Part shown: piece after piece, positions 1-8,979 of the stretch | How the letters are laid out: each line of letters starts with the position of its first letter | Numbering within the stretch: position 1 is the first letter of the stretch | Assembly (NCBI RefSeq): GCF_025336485.1 | Contig: NZ_JAODAB010000002.1 | Span: 62,001 to 126,000 of the forward strand | DNA length: 64,000 bases | Source of the DNA: Pseudomonas citri | GTDB taxonomy: Bacteria; Pseudomonadota; Gammaproteobacteria; Pseudomonadales; Pseudomonadaceae | Direction of reading: 5' to 3' | Notes under the pieces: model-generated | The model's input: the letters and a program-made list of their open reading frames with translations, nothing else | Told to the model about the DNA's origin: nothing | The model's database searches: none | Program-made: the position numbers and the translations under genes

Positions 1-631
1 CCAGCCCGGTGGACAGCAGCGCCCAGCCATCCAGGGCGACAAACAGCACCAGTTTGATCGGCACCGAGATGATCACCGGGCTCATCATCATCATGCCCAA
101 CGCCAGCAGGATGCTGGAGATCACAAGGTCGACGATCACGAACGGCAGGTACAGGTAGAAGCCGATCTTGAAGGCGCTTTTGATTTCACTCAGCGCATAG
201 GCCGGCAGCAGCGAAAACAATGACGGCGCCAGGTCGTCCTCGGTATGCAGGTCGGCGTCGGCATCGACCTGCCCCGCCTGGGCGCGCTCGAAAAACAGCG
301 CCAGCTCAGGGTCGGTGTACCGGCGCAGGTAATCCTTGTAGCTGCCCAGGCCGTTCTCGGCGAAATTCACCACCGACTCGATGTCGGTAAAGGCCACCGC
401 CTCGTGCTTGTAATAGTCATGGCCCTGCTTCATCACCGGCGTCATGACGAAGATCGCCAGCATCAGGGCGATCGCATTCAGTGCCATGTTCGAAGGCACC
501 TGCTGCAACCCCAAGGCGTTGCGCACGATGACGAAGACGATGGAAAACTTCAGGTAGCACGTGCCCGCCGCCACCAGGAACGGCAACAGCGAAGCGAACG
601 CCAGCAGCGCGATCAGCGAGACATCATTCAT
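1..631 (-). CDS. sctR: Type III secretion export apparatus protein SctR (SpaP/HrcR), 3' end cut by window
   Basis: Inner-membrane export-gate subunit that forms the SctRST pore core of a type III secretion system. The visible part is 210 codons, and the family is about 215-225 residues, so only the last residues lie outside the window. It begins MNDVSLIALLAFASLLPF, very close to Salmonella SpaP, followed by GTCYLKFSIVFVIVRNALG. The hydrophobic segments after about residue 155 are typical of FliP/SctR. The ATG at 631 overlaps the end of sctQ by 8 nt, which suggests translational coupling. It is the last visible gene of the operon; sctS, sctT and sctU would be expected beyond position 1. Confidence 0.93.
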   Translation of the reverse strand, partial: MNDVSLIALLAFASLLPFLVAAGTCYLKFSIVFVIVRNALGLQQVPSNMALNAIALMLAIFVMTPVMKQGHDYYKHEAVAFTDIESVVNFAENGLGSYKDYLRRYTDPELALFFERAQAGQVDADADLHTEDDLAPSLFSLLPAYALSEIKSAFKIGFYLYLPFVIVDLVISSILLALGMMMMSPVIISVPIKLVLFVALDGWALLSTGL

Positions 632-917
632 CGGCGCCGTTCCGGTAGACCTTGAGCAGCTCAACACCCAATTGCGTCTCCAATTGCACCAGTTCCCCCA
701 CGGCCACGGGCTGGCCATTGGCGCGAATCTCGATGTGCCGCGCGGCATCGGCGGCCAGCGGGATCAATTGCCCGTCGATGAACTGCGACAGCTGCGCCAA
801 GTCGATGTCGCAGGTCGCGAGGACGAACTCCAGGCGTACCGCAAGCGCGCCCAGATCGATGGGCGTGCCAGGTGGCGGGGTGGTTTGCGGTTCGGCATCG
901 GTCGCGGTCGCTTGCAT
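624..917 (-). other. Probable internal translation start giving a short SctQ C-terminal product
   Basis: Inside sctQ an ATG (codon 211, at 917) is preceded by GAAGAGGG and then 7 nt (TTTACAC), a good Shine-Dalgarno arrangement. The product would be 97 residues covering the C-terminal SpoA domain. In Salmonella SpaO and related SctQ proteins an internal start near codon 200 makes a short form of about 100 residues that forms complexes with the full-length protein. Position, length and ribosome site all agree; expression itself is inferred. Confidence 0.6.
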
Positions 918-1547
918 GTGTAAACCCTCTTCGGTGAATGTGAAAACGCCCAGGCAACGGTTTGCCAGAAAACCGCGCTGAGTCCGCTCGGTGATGCGCA
1001 GGACATCGCCTTCACGCAGTCGCCGAAGACGTGCAGCACGCAGCTCACTGACGCCCAACTGCAACACCAGGCGCATCGGCAATGCCTTGAGCCAGGCAGG
1101 CGGCCCGAGGGGCTCGGCCACGGTGCCCGGCGGCGGCAAACGCGTGACCCACACGCGCCCGCGAGGTGTGTCGAGCCAGGGCACGTCGTGTGTCGGGCAC
1201 TGCGCCCCGTCAATGCCTTCTATGTCCGCCAGCCGGCTGTAGCGCAGCTCACCCACCGCCAGTGGCAAGGGCCGAGGCACCGCCCGGAACAAGTCGACAA
1301 TGCTCGACAACGGACACTCAGGTCCTACCCACGACTGCAAGCCCGACAGCGCTCCATGCAGCCACTCATGGGCCAGGATCAGCCCGTTCCAGTCGCCGCC
1401 GTCGCCCTGCGCACGAAACTGGATGAAGCCCGAGCGGCCGGGCACCCGGCCCAACCCGGCCGCCCGACCGGTCCGTCGCCAACGCTCAATCGCTTGCGTG
1501 CAGGCGTGCAGCCGGGGATCGATCCGCCGCAGTTTCAAGGCCCTCAA
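624..1547 (-). CDS. sctQ: Type III secretion C-ring/sorting platform protein SctQ (SpaO family)
   Basis: Cytosolic sorting-platform subunit, 307 residues, close to the roughly 300 of Salmonella SpaO. The C-terminal part from about residue 230 (IDLGALAVRLEFVLATCDIDL, then HIEIRANGQPVAVGELV) is a SpoA/FliN-type domain. A second, weaker SpoA-like segment lies around residues 140-200. It is one uninterrupted gene, unlike the split hrcQA/hrcQB of P. syringae, which supports the Inv/Mxi-Spa rather than the Hrp1 family. The start overlaps the sctP stop as ATGA, and the end overlaps sctR by 8 nt. A probable internal start at Met211 is listed separately. Confidence 0.9.
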   Translation of the reverse strand: MRALKLRRIDPRLHACTQAIERWRRTGRAAGLGRVPGRSGFIQFRAQGDGGDWNGLILAHEWLHGALSGLQSWVGPECPLSSIVDLFRAVPRPLPLAVGELRYSRLADIEGIDGAQCPTHDVPWLDTPRGRVWVTRLPPPGTVAEPLGPPAWLKALPMRLVLQLGVSELRAARLRRLREGDVLRITERTQRGFLANRCLGVFTFTEEGLHMQATATDAEPQTTPPPGTPIDLGALAVRLEFVLATCDIDLAQLSQFIDGQLIPLAADAARHIEIRANGQPVAVGELVQLETQLGVELLKVYRNGADE

Positions 1548-2413
1548 GCCGGACGCTCCGATGTTTCGTCCTGATCGTCATCCGGTGCCTGCCCAGACCC
1601 CTGGTGCGGTTGTTCGCCGCCACTGTCGGTCAATCGCCAGGCCGGCTCCCGCGCCTGGGCGAAAGGCTCCCTGAGTTGCTCGAACACCCAGGCATTGCTG
1701 GGGTTGAGTGTCAGCTGGCGGGCGGACTCCTCCGTCGACCGCTGGATCGTCACTTGGCCGCTGGCCGCACCGTTGTTGAACGGCACCTGCAGCAACCCCC
1801 GCGCCACGCCCGGCGGAGTGTGCATCGCAACGTCGGGCGCTGGCGGCATGACCACTGGAGGAACAGACGCAGGGACGGCGCCGGGTACAGGGCGCGCAAC
1901 CGGCGGGCTCGGTGGCGACAGGCGCACCGGTTCATCGACAACCGCGAACGGCTCGGCCGGCGTCGGTTCCATCGGCTCCATCGGCACCGGTTGCGTTGGC
2001 TGCGTTGGCGCGTTGACGTGATCAACGGCCATTTCCAGCCGTGACGGCACTGGCATCGGCGCTGGCATCGATACATCGGACAACGGGCCTGCCTGCGTTA
2101 AAGGCCTCGGGGTACGGCTTTCCTCACGCACGACATTCCTCGCGACCGTCACACTCGACGGCGCATCTCGGTGCTGAACATCCTCGCGCCCCTGGACCGT
2201 GAGCACCGCGTGCCGAGCCAGCCATCGGTCGCTCTGCAGCGGTAGTCGGGAGGAACGAAGCAGCGTAGCCAGAAGGTCCAGCACGCCTTGGGGCAGGTCC
2301 TCCTCCTGCACCGGGACGAGTATGTCCGGCAACTCATCCATCCGCCCTTCGCCAGCGGGCTCCAGGACCTGGATCTGGACCGGCTGAGCAGGCAGCCCGA
2401 CAACCTCATTCAT
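1544..2413 (-). CDS. sctP: Type III secretion needle-length / substrate-switch protein SctP-like (SpaN/InvJ position)
   Basis: A 289-residue protein in the exact place of spaN between sctO and sctQ. The middle (roughly residues 85-200) is of low complexity, rich in Pro, Met, Val and Ala (PTQPTQPVPMEPMEPTPAEP), as in the molecular-ruler proteins of this position. The C-terminal part (GQVTIQRSTEESARQLTLNPSNA) resembles the conserved end of SpaN-type proteins. Family members diverge quickly, so the assignment rests on context plus composition. The start shares ATGA with the sctO stop, and the end shares ATGA with sctQ. If correct, it would be secreted early and set needle length. Confidence 0.75.
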   Translation of the reverse strand: MNEVVGLPAQPVQIQVLEPAGEGRMDELPDILVPVQEEDLPQGVLDLLATLLRSSRLPLQSDRWLARHAVLTVQGREDVQHRDAPSSVTVARNVVREESRTPRPLTQAGPLSDVSMPAPMPVPSRLEMAVDHVNAPTQPTQPVPMEPMEPTPAEPFAVVDEPVRLSPPSPPVARPVPGAVPASVPPVVMPPAPDVAMHTPPGVARGLLQVPFNNGAASGQVTIQRSTEESARQLTLNPSNAWVFEQLREPFAQAREPAWRLTDSGGEQPHQGSGQAPDDDQDETSERPA

Positions 2414-2865
2414 CGCCCCATCCCCGTCATTTCTTCCTGTTCCCGTTCTTCCTGGCGCACCTGCGCCAGCCGTTGTAGGCGTCGCAGCTGCTCGACCGCA
2501 CGCTGGTGCTGGTGGTGCTTGCGCTGCAACGAACGCAGGCGCTCGCGCTGTGCCTGCAACTGTTGTTCAACCTCTTGGTATTGCTGATCGACACGGTCAC
2601 GCTCGACCCGCAGCAGATCGATCCGTCGCCGGATGACGGCCTGGGTGCGCAGCAGCGCCAACAGTTGCCCGTGATCCAGCACGCAGTCATTCGCGCGATG
2701 GCTGGCCAACAGTTCAAGCAGCGCCGTCTCCTGTTCCTCGAAGCCGCAACGTTCCTGCGACAGCGGCTGCAATTGCCGCTGGACACGCAGCACCGCTTGC
2801 TCGCCGCGCTGTTGGCGCAACTGACTGAGGGCCAGCAAGCGGCGCCCATCAGACAAGGATTTCAT
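2410..2865 (-). CDS. sctO: Type III secretion stalk protein SctO (SpaM family)
   Basis: A 151-residue protein (SpaM is about 147), almost wholly predicted alpha-helix and coiled coil, with many Gln, Arg, Glu and Leu residues ([20 protein letters not shown]). SctO proteins link the SctN ATPase to the SctV export gate, like FliJ in flagella. I chose the ATG at 2865, which overlaps the sctN end by 17 nt and gives the family length; an ATG at 2886 in the same frame is the alternative. The longer upstream reading is an antisense-frame extension inside sctN. Confidence 0.82.
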   Translation of the reverse strand: MKSLSDGRRLLALSQLRQQRGEQAVLRVQRQLQPLSQERCGFEEQETALLELLASHRANDCVLDHGQLLALLRTQAVIRRRIDLLRVERDRVDQQYQEVEQQLQAQRERLRSLQRKHHQHQRAVEQLRRLQRLAQVRQEEREQEEMTGMGR

Positions 2866-4135
2866 GCAGGCTACGTAGGGTTTCATCCGGTTCGCAGCGC
2901 TCATCCGTGGGCTGGCGCAGCCATTGCTCAAGGGCGTCGCGACATTGCATCGCCCGGTCGTTGGCCGCATCCGCCCCCGGGCGGTATTCGCCCATGTCGA
3001 CAAACACCTGCAAGTGTTCAAGACGGGCCAGTGTGTCCCGGGCAGACGCGGCCAATTGCCGAACCTGTGGGGTGGTGACTTGCGTCGCCACGCGACTGAC
3101 ACTGCGCAAGACGTCGATGGCCGGGTAATGCCCCTTGGCCGCCAGCGCACGGCTGAGGTAGACGTGGCCGTCGAGGATCGAGCGAATCTCCTCGGCGATC
3201 GGGTCCGGTTCGTCATCGCTTTCCAGCAGCACCGTGTACCACGCGGTGATGCTGCCGCCAGCGGTCACGCCGGGGCGCTCCAGCAGGCGCGGCAAGGCAT
3301 CGAACACCGAGGCCGGAAAACCGCGCCGCGCCGGCGCTTCACCGGCCGCCAGGGCCAGGTCGCGGCGCGCGCGGGCGTAGCGGGTCAGCGAATCGAGCAA
3401 CAACACCACGCGCCGGCCCTGGTCGCGAAAGTACTCGGCGATGGTGGTGGCCTGCAGCGCCGAGTTGCAGCGATCCACCGAGGAAAAATCCGAGGTGGCG
3501 TACACCACCACGCAGCGCGAACGCTGGGGCGACTGGCGCAGGTGCGCGATGAACTCGGTCACCTCACGCCCGCGCTCGCCGATCAGGCCGATCACAAAGA
3601 CCTCGGCATCGGTGTGTGCGATGAGCATGTTGATCAAGGTGGTCTTGCCGGACCCGGCCGCGGCGAAGATGCCGAGGCGCTGGCCAACGCCACAGGTCAG
3701 CAGGCCGTCGATGGCGCGAATGCCGGTGGACAACGGCTGCGCCACCGGGCGCCGCTGCTGGTACGACGGCGGGTCGGCGTCCACCGGGCAATCCCGTTGC
3801 GCCAGGGCCGTCGACGGTGCCAGGCGCTCGACGATGCGGCCCTGGGGATCGACCACGCTGCCGAGCAAGGCCTCGCTGCAGGTCAATTGCAAGGTGGCGC
3901 CGGTGGGCACGATCATCGACTCCCTTGACAGGCCTTTCGCCTCGCCCAGCAGGCTGAGCAGCACGGCGCCGGGCTTGAAGCCGATGACCTGCGCCCGGGC
4001 CGCCACTTCGGGCGAGCGCCAGTGCCGACGCACTTCACAGACCTCCCCCACCACCACCTCGCCCAGCGCCGCCTCGATCAGCGGGCCGCTCAGGCGTAGG
4101 GGGTGGGCGGCGTGTCGTTCCAGGCGCAGGTTCAT
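2849..4135 (-). CDS. sctN: Type III secretion ATPase SctN (InvC family)
   Basis: F1-beta-like hexameric ATPase that strips chaperones and unfolds export substrates at the inner-membrane face. At 428 residues it matches InvC (about 431). Walker A is [12 protein letters not shown] at about residues 158-169. Walker B is the hydrophobic [18 protein letters not shown] near residue 245, the classic T3SS/FliI signature. It starts 15 nt after sctV. In Salmonella the chaperone gene invB lies between these two genes and is absent here. Its 3' end overlaps sctO. Confidence 0.95.
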   Translation of the reverse strand: MNLRLERHAAHPLRLSGPLIEAALGEVVVGEVCEVRRHWRSPEVAARAQVIGFKPGAVLLSLLGEAKGLSRESMIVPTGATLQLTCSEALLGSVVDPQGRIVERLAPSTALAQRDCPVDADPPSYQQRRPVAQPLSTGIRAIDGLLTCGVGQRLGIFAAAGSGKTTLINMLIAHTDAEVFVIGLIGERGREVTEFIAHLRQSPQRSRCVVVYATSDFSSVDRCNSALQATTIAEYFRDQGRRVVLLLDSLTRYARARRDLALAAGEAPARRGFPASVFDALPRLLERPGVTAGGSITAWYTVLLESDDEPDPIAEEIRSILDGHVYLSRALAAKGHYPAIDVLRSVSRVATQVTTPQVRQLAASARDTLARLEHLQVFVDMGEYRPGADAANDRAMQCRDALEQWLRQPTDERCEPDETLRSLHEILV

Positions 4136-4150
4136 TGACGAACGATCTCC

Positions 4151-6199
4151 CTACAGCGTCTTGATGACATTGACCGAAACAGTCTCGGAGATTTCGCCGA
4201 ACGACATAACGTCCAGCTCCCGGAAACGCCCTTCGATCAGTTTCTTGATGTAGCGCCGCACATCCACCGAGCACAGCAGCACCAGGTCCTTGTGGGCGAT
4301 GTGCACGCTGTCCAGGCCGACGCTGAGGCGGTCCATGAGCTCTTCCGATTCGGCCGGTTCAAGGTTGAGGAAGCTGCCGCCCGAGGTTTGCCGGATGCCC
4401 CGGCGTATCACCTCTTCGAACTCCGGCGACAACAGCAGCACGCGCAAGTCGTTGCCCTGGGCAAACTTGTTGCTGATGTAGCGGGCCATGGCCCCGCGCA
4501 CGTGTTCCACCAGCGCCAGCACGTCCTTTTCCCGGGAGGCCCAGTGCGCGAGCGATTCGAGGACGAGCTTCATGTTGCGCACCGAAATGCGTTCGCCGAT
4601 CAGGCGCTGCAGCACCTCGGCGATCTTCTGCACCGTGACGTGGCGATACACTTCCTTGAGCAGGTCGGGATAGCGGCTTTCCATCTCGTCGAGCAGTTGC
4701 TTGGTTTCCTGCACGCCGAAGAACTCGCGGATGTTGCGCGCCAGCAACGTGACCAGGCAGCGATAACACTCCTCGTCCGCCGGGCGCAGGTGATAGCCCA
4801 GTTGCTGCACCCGCTCGCGGTCGGCCGCGCCCACCCAGACCCCGCCCTGGCGATCGCTGTCGTTGCCGCGCACCAGGGCAAACCCCAGGGGCTCAAGCTC
4901 GGGCGAATAGTCCAACAGGCGCCAGTGGTCGAAGTGAATGTCGAACTGTTCGGCGCGCACCTCGTTGATCAGCACCGCCACTTGGTGGGCCGGCAGCACC
5001 TCGCTGGCACGGAGTTGCGGTTCGGGGATGCGCAGCCCGTAGTCAACGAAGAACTGGCTGCGAAAGCGCGCGGCCCAACGCTGTTTTTCCAGCGCCGGCA
5101 GGCGTGCGGCAGGCACCAGCAGCATCAGCGCGACGGTCTCCGTGGCGATGTTGTCGACGTCTTCAAGCAAGCCTGAATCGGCCTGCGGCGCGTTCTGGTC
5201 GGAGGGTTCGGCGCGCTGCTCGGCCGAGCCCTGGCGCCAGGCGTTGCGCTGGCGCACGAACACCACCAGTCCGAGCACGCTGGCGATCGCCAGAAAGGTC
5301 AGCAACGGAAAGCCCGGCAGCAGGCCGACGCCAATCGCCAGCACCGCAGTGACACCCAGGACGAACGGGTTGCCGAGCATCTGGGCGAGCATGTTGCGCC
5401 CCAGGTTGTTGTCGTCGCCATTGACGCGGGTGACGATGAACCCGGCGCCGATGGCAATCAGCAGCGCGGGAATCTGCGCCACCAGGCCATCGCCGATGGT
5501 CAACAGGGTGTAGGTCGACAGGGCCATGGACATGTCCATGCCCAACTGCCCGACGCCGATGGCCATGCCGCCGATGAAATTGACGAAGATAATGATGATG
5601 CCGGCGATGGCGTCGCCCTTGATGAACTTCATGGCGCCGTCGAAGGAGCCGTACAACTGGCTTTCGCGCTCCAGCACGCTGCGTTTTTCCCGCGCCTGGG
5701 CGGCATCGATGGCGCCAGCCTTGAGGTCACCGTCGATGCTCATCTGCTTGCCCGGCATGCCGTCCAGGGAGAAGCGCGCCGCCACTTCGGCGACCCGCTC
5801 CGAGCCCTTGGTGATGACGATGAACTGGACAATGGTGACGATGGAGAAAATCACGAACCCCACCACCAGGCTTTCGCCGATCACGAAGTCACCGAACGAG
5901 GCGATGATCTCGCCGGCATCGGCCTGGCTGAGGATCAGCCGGCTGGTGCTGATCGACAGCGCCAGGCGAAACAGCGTCGTCAGCAACAACAACGCCGGGA
6001 ACGTCGAGTAGCTGAGGATGCGCTCGATGTAGAACGAGCCCATGAACACCAGCAGCGAAATGACGATGTTCAGACCGATGAGAAAATCCACCAGCACCGT
6101 GGGCAAGGGGATGATCAGCATGGCGATGATCATCACCATCAAGGTCAGGATCAGCAGCTCGGGACGCGCGCTGACGTTGCGCAAAAACACATTGAGCAT
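4151..6199 (-). CDS. sctV: Type III secretion export gate SctV (InvA/HrcV, FHIPEP family)
   Basis: Large export-gate protein of 682 residues (InvA about 685). The N-terminal half has about eight membrane segments. The FHIPEP signature region lies in the cytoplasmic loop (SYSTFPALLLLTTLFRLALS, then SRLILSQADAGEIIASFGDF). The C-terminal cytosolic domain from about residue 350 forms the nonameric ring that receives chaperone-substrate complexes. It lies 23 nt after sctW and 15 nt before sctN. Confidence 0.96.
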   Translation of the reverse strand: MLNVFLRNVSARPELLILTLMVMIIAMLIIPLPTVLVDFLIGLNIVISLLVFMGSFYIERILSYSTFPALLLLTTLFRLALSISTSRLILSQADAGEIIASFGDFVIGESLVVGFVIFSIVTIVQFIVITKGSERVAEVAARFSLDGMPGKQMSIDGDLKAGAIDAAQAREKRSVLERESQLYGSFDGAMKFIKGDAIAGIIIIFVNFIGGMAIGVGQLGMDMSMALSTYTLLTIGDGLVAQIPALLIAIGAGFIVTRVNGDDNNLGRNMLAQMLGNPFVLGVTAVLAIGVGLLPGFPLLTFLAIASVLGLVVFVRQRNAWRQGSAEQRAEPSDQNAPQADSGLLEDVDNIATETVALMLLVPAARLPALEKQRWAARFRSQFFVDYGLRIPEPQLRASEVLPAHQVAVLINEVRAEQFDIHFDHWRLLDYSPELEPLGFALVRGNDSDRQGGVWVGAADRERVQQLGYHLRPADEECYRCLVTLLARNIREFFGVQETKQLLDEMESRYPDLLKEVYRHVTVQKIAEVLQRLIGERISVRNMKLVLESLAHWASREKDVLALVEHVRGAMARYISNKFAQGNDLRVLLLSPEFEEVIRRGIRQTSGGSFLNLEPAESEELMDRLSVGLDSVHIAHKDLVLLCSVDVRRYIKKLIEGRFRELDVMSFGEISETVSVNVIKTL

Positions 6200-6222
6200 T
6201 CAGGCCAGGCTCCGGGACGACA

Positions 6223-7329
6223 TCATGGGCAACCGCCGGTGCGGCGCTGCTCGATGCATTCATGGGCATAGGCGACATCGGCCAGGCGGGTGAACTGTTG
6301 CGCCAGGCGCCCAGGTGCGTCTTCATCGACGAACAACGGCGGCGGCAAGCCCAGGCTGAGCCGGCGCACGGTCTGCAACAGCGCCGAACGGTCACGATGG
6401 GAACTGAGCAGCACCGGCTCGCCCAGGGCACCGAGCAGCCATTGGTCGAGGTCATCGGGGTAGGCCAGCACGCCGAACAGGAACACCAGCCAGTCGGCCT
6501 CATCGGCGTTGTGCCGGCAGACGAGTGCATCGCCCAGCAGCGCGCCGATGAACAGTCCATCGGCCGAGCGCAGGTGCTTGAGGTCGGTCAGTCGTCCCAG
6601 CAGTTGACCGAACTCGGCGTGTGAGCAACTGGGGTCCTGGGCGCTGATGTCGGTGAGCAACGCGGCTTCGATGAAAGCCAGCACATTCATGCGCTGTGAC
6701 GGCCCGTACAGGGCGATCCAATCCTGGTAGGCACTGAGCGGGCCGTCGTCGGATTCGAGAAAGTCGCGGTAGGTTTCGCGCAACAGGCCGGCCCGCACCG
6801 CCATGCTCGCACCGAACATCCGCGCCTTGAGCGCCGCGTTGATCCCAGCGTTCATGCGCTTGGGCGAGCCTTCGGCAACCACCGTCTGCAAGAGGGTTTC
6901 AAGCCGCTGGCGGGTACCGGTTTCCAGGTTGCGGCGGCGCAACAATGCCCGCAGCACCAGCGCCAGGTCGCTGTCGTCGGGGAACAGCGCGCGCGCCATC
7001 TGCAACAGCCAGGCGACGGGTTTGTCCGCCAACCGCGCCAGGCTCAATACCTGCCGGGCCTTGGGCACGGTGTCGTCCTCCAACACGCGCTCGAAGGTGT
7101 CGGTCAGCGTCTCGGACTTGAGTTCGAACAATCGCCGGCCCCGGAACTGCGTCAACGCCGCCGACAGCTCGTCGCTGATCTGCACGCTGCGCTGCGCCAC
7201 GTCCACCGTCGCGCTGTCATCCAACCCCGCCTCGGCCTCGGTTTGCGGTTGTGGATGTTCCGCAGTTTTTTCGGCGTTGAGCCGGGCCTGGGCCGCGCGA
7301 CCGCCCATGGAAACCGGTGGCAGGATCAT
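6223..7329 (-). CDS. sctW: Type III secretion gatekeeper SctW (InvE/HrpJ family)
   Basis: A 368-residue soluble protein (InvE about 372) that controls the order of translocator and effector export. After a polar N-terminus, the segment at about residues 45-220 (SDELSAALTQFRGRRLFELK, then DTFERVLEDD) fits the HrpJ/InvE domain, and the C-terminal third is TyeA-like helical. The start ATG shares ATGA with the sctC stop, so the two are translationally coupled. Gene order sctC-sctW-sctV equals invG-invE-invA. Confidence 0.88.
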   Translation of the reverse strand: MILPPVSMGGRAAQARLNAEKTAEHPQPQTEAEAGLDDSATVDVAQRSVQISDELSAALTQFRGRRLFELKSETLTDTFERVLEDDTVPKARQVLSLARLADKPVAWLLQMARALFPDDSDLALVLRALLRRRNLETGTRQRLETLLQTVVAEGSPKRMNAGINAALKARMFGASMAVRAGLLRETYRDFLESDDGPLSAYQDWIALYGPSQRMNVLAFIEAALLTDISAQDPSCSHAEFGQLLGRLTDLKHLRSADGLFIGALLGDALVCRHNADEADWLVFLFGVLAYPDDLDQWLLGALGEPVLLSSHRDRSALLQTVRRLSLGLPPPLFVDEDAPGRLAQQFTRLADVAYAHECIEQRRTGGCP

Positions 7330-8975
7330 CGCTCGGACATCCGGAAGTACATACGACGCACACGCTCGTGCTGCTGCGGAGTCAGCAACGGCATGTCCGC
7401 TCCCAGCGCGTCAGGCTCCAGGGCGTCGAGGATTTCCTTGGGCTGGATCAAGAACACCCGCACAGTGTTGGCCGAGCGGCTCTGGCGATAGCTGAACAAG
7501 CGACCGATCCACGGGATCGAACCCAACACCGGCACCCGTCCGATCTGCTCGCCGTGGTCATCGCGGGTAAAGCCGCCGACCAACAGGCTCTTGCCATGGG
7601 GCACCCGTGCCACGGTACTGATGCGGGTGCGCCCGACCGTGGGCAACGCACCCTGCCCGGCATTCTCGACTTCGTTGCCGTCCTCGATGTTGAGCGACAT
7701 CTCGATCTCGTCCGCCTGAGCGAAACGCGGCAACACACTCACCAACGTGCCGTAGGTCACGTGTTGCAGATCGACGCTGCGCTCGCCCACCAGCGGGGCA
7801 TAGAAGGTGCGGTTGTTGTCGAAGATCGCCGGCACGTTTTCCTGGGTGAGGATCACCGGCCGCGAGACGACATTGGCCCGTTGGCTGCGCTCCAGCGCCA
7901 GGACCCGGGTGACGAAGGAAACGCCGTCGAGGGTGGTCGCCGAGCCGGCGTTGAGCGACGCGCTGAAGGTGTTTCCCGACTTCAAGGCCCCTTGCCAGTC
8001 GATGCCTAGCTGATTGAGCTCGTCCTTGTGCAGGTCGATGATCCACAACGACAGCTCGACGTGGCGTTTGGGGGTGTCCAGCGCACTCACCAGGTTCTCG
8101 ATGAAGTGCACCTGCTCCGGCAGCCCCTTGACCAGCAGGCTGTTGGTGTCCGGGTAGGCCACCACCCGGATGTTGCCGGCGGCCACTTCCCGCGAAAGGA
8201 TTTGCGGCGCGGTCGGGTCTTGATCCGAGGGCGGGCTCGCCAGGCCTTCCAGGGGAAATACCGGCATCGCCCCGCGCGGGCGCTGCGCCGGGGCCTGAGT
8301 CTGGGCCTTGACCACCGACGGTTCGACCCCGCGCTGCTCGCCCCGCAACAACTGCTCGATCACGGTCGCCAGGCCGGGGATGGTCACTTTGTCGTCGCGC
8401 AGCTCATAGCGACGATCGTTGACGAAGGTGTTGCGCACGTGGATGACACCGATCTGTTGCTTGCCCAGCAGCAGTTCCGAGCGCTGGTTATCCATCAGTC
8501 CCGCCGCCTGCACCACCAGGTCGACGTACATCGGCGGGCCCGACACATGGAACGTCCGCAAGCCATCGCTGCGCAGCGGATAGCGGGCATCGTGCAGCCC
8601 CGAGCGTTCGAGGAACGCCTGGAGCCGGGCCACGGTCAGGGTTTGCAGCGACAGCATCGAGCTTTTGATTTCCGAGGCGTCGTACAGGTAGATCGCCTGG
8701 CCATCGCTGTACCAGATCAGCCCCATCTGTACGCTGACCCGTTCAAAGGTCCGTTGCGGGGTGCGCAGGTCGAACGTGCCACCAATGCGCTTGGCCGCGG
8801 CGGCCTTGCTGACGATCACGGGCCGGCCCAATGACCCGGACAGCTCACTGAAAAACGTGCGCGCGCTTTGTTCGCGGGCTTCGAAGGTGTAGACATCGGC
8901 CCGCGCGGCCAATGATGGGAGCAACAGGAGCGTGCTGAAGCAGACGGATAGCAGGCATGACGGTCGGCGATTCAT
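7326..8975 (-). CDS. sctC: Type III secretion outer-membrane secretin SctC (InvG family)
   Basis: Outer-membrane secretin ring, 549 residues from the ATG at 8975 (InvG about 562). It has a signal peptide (MNRRPSCLLSVCFSTLLLLP, cleavage expected after ARA). The N-domains closely match InvG (VSVQMGLIWYSDGQAIYLYD; FHVSGPPMYVDLVVQAAGLM). The C-terminal half has secretin-type segments (RVPVLGSIPWIGRLFSYRQS). The in-frame reading extends 33 codons upstream into the araC gene, but the signal peptide and the 4-nt gap to that gene support 8975. Confidence 0.94.
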   Translation of the reverse strand: MNRRPSCLLSVCFSTLLLLPSLAARADVYTFEAREQSARTFFSELSGSLGRPVIVSKAAAAKRIGGTFDLRTPQRTFERVSVQMGLIWYSDGQAIYLYDASEIKSSMLSLQTLTVARLQAFLERSGLHDARYPLRSDGLRTFHVSGPPMYVDLVVQAAGLMDNQRSELLLGKQQIGVIHVRNTFVNDRRYELRDDKVTIPGLATVIEQLLRGEQRGVEPSVVKAQTQAPAQRPRGAMPVFPLEGLASPPSDQDPTAPQILSREVAAGNIRVVAYPDTNSLLVKGLPEQVHFIENLVSALDTPKRHVELSLWIIDLHKDELNQLGIDWQGALKSGNTFSASLNAGSATTLDGVSFVTRVLALERSQRANVVSRPVILTQENVPAIFDNNRTFYAPLVGERSVDLQHVTYGTLVSVLPRFAQADEIEMSLNIEDGNEVENAGQGALPTVGRTRISTVARVPHGKSLLVGGFTRDDHGEQIGRVPVLGSIPWIGRLFSYRQSRSANTVRVFLIQPKEILDALEPDALGADMPLLTPQQHERVRRMYFRMSER

Positions 8976-8979
8976 CGGT

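Noticed and set aside
2866..3216. N-terminal extension of the sctO frame into sctN
   Set aside because: The extension is rich in Arg, Ser, Thr and Cys, as shadow frames are, and SctO proteins are about 150 residues, matching the ATG at 2865.
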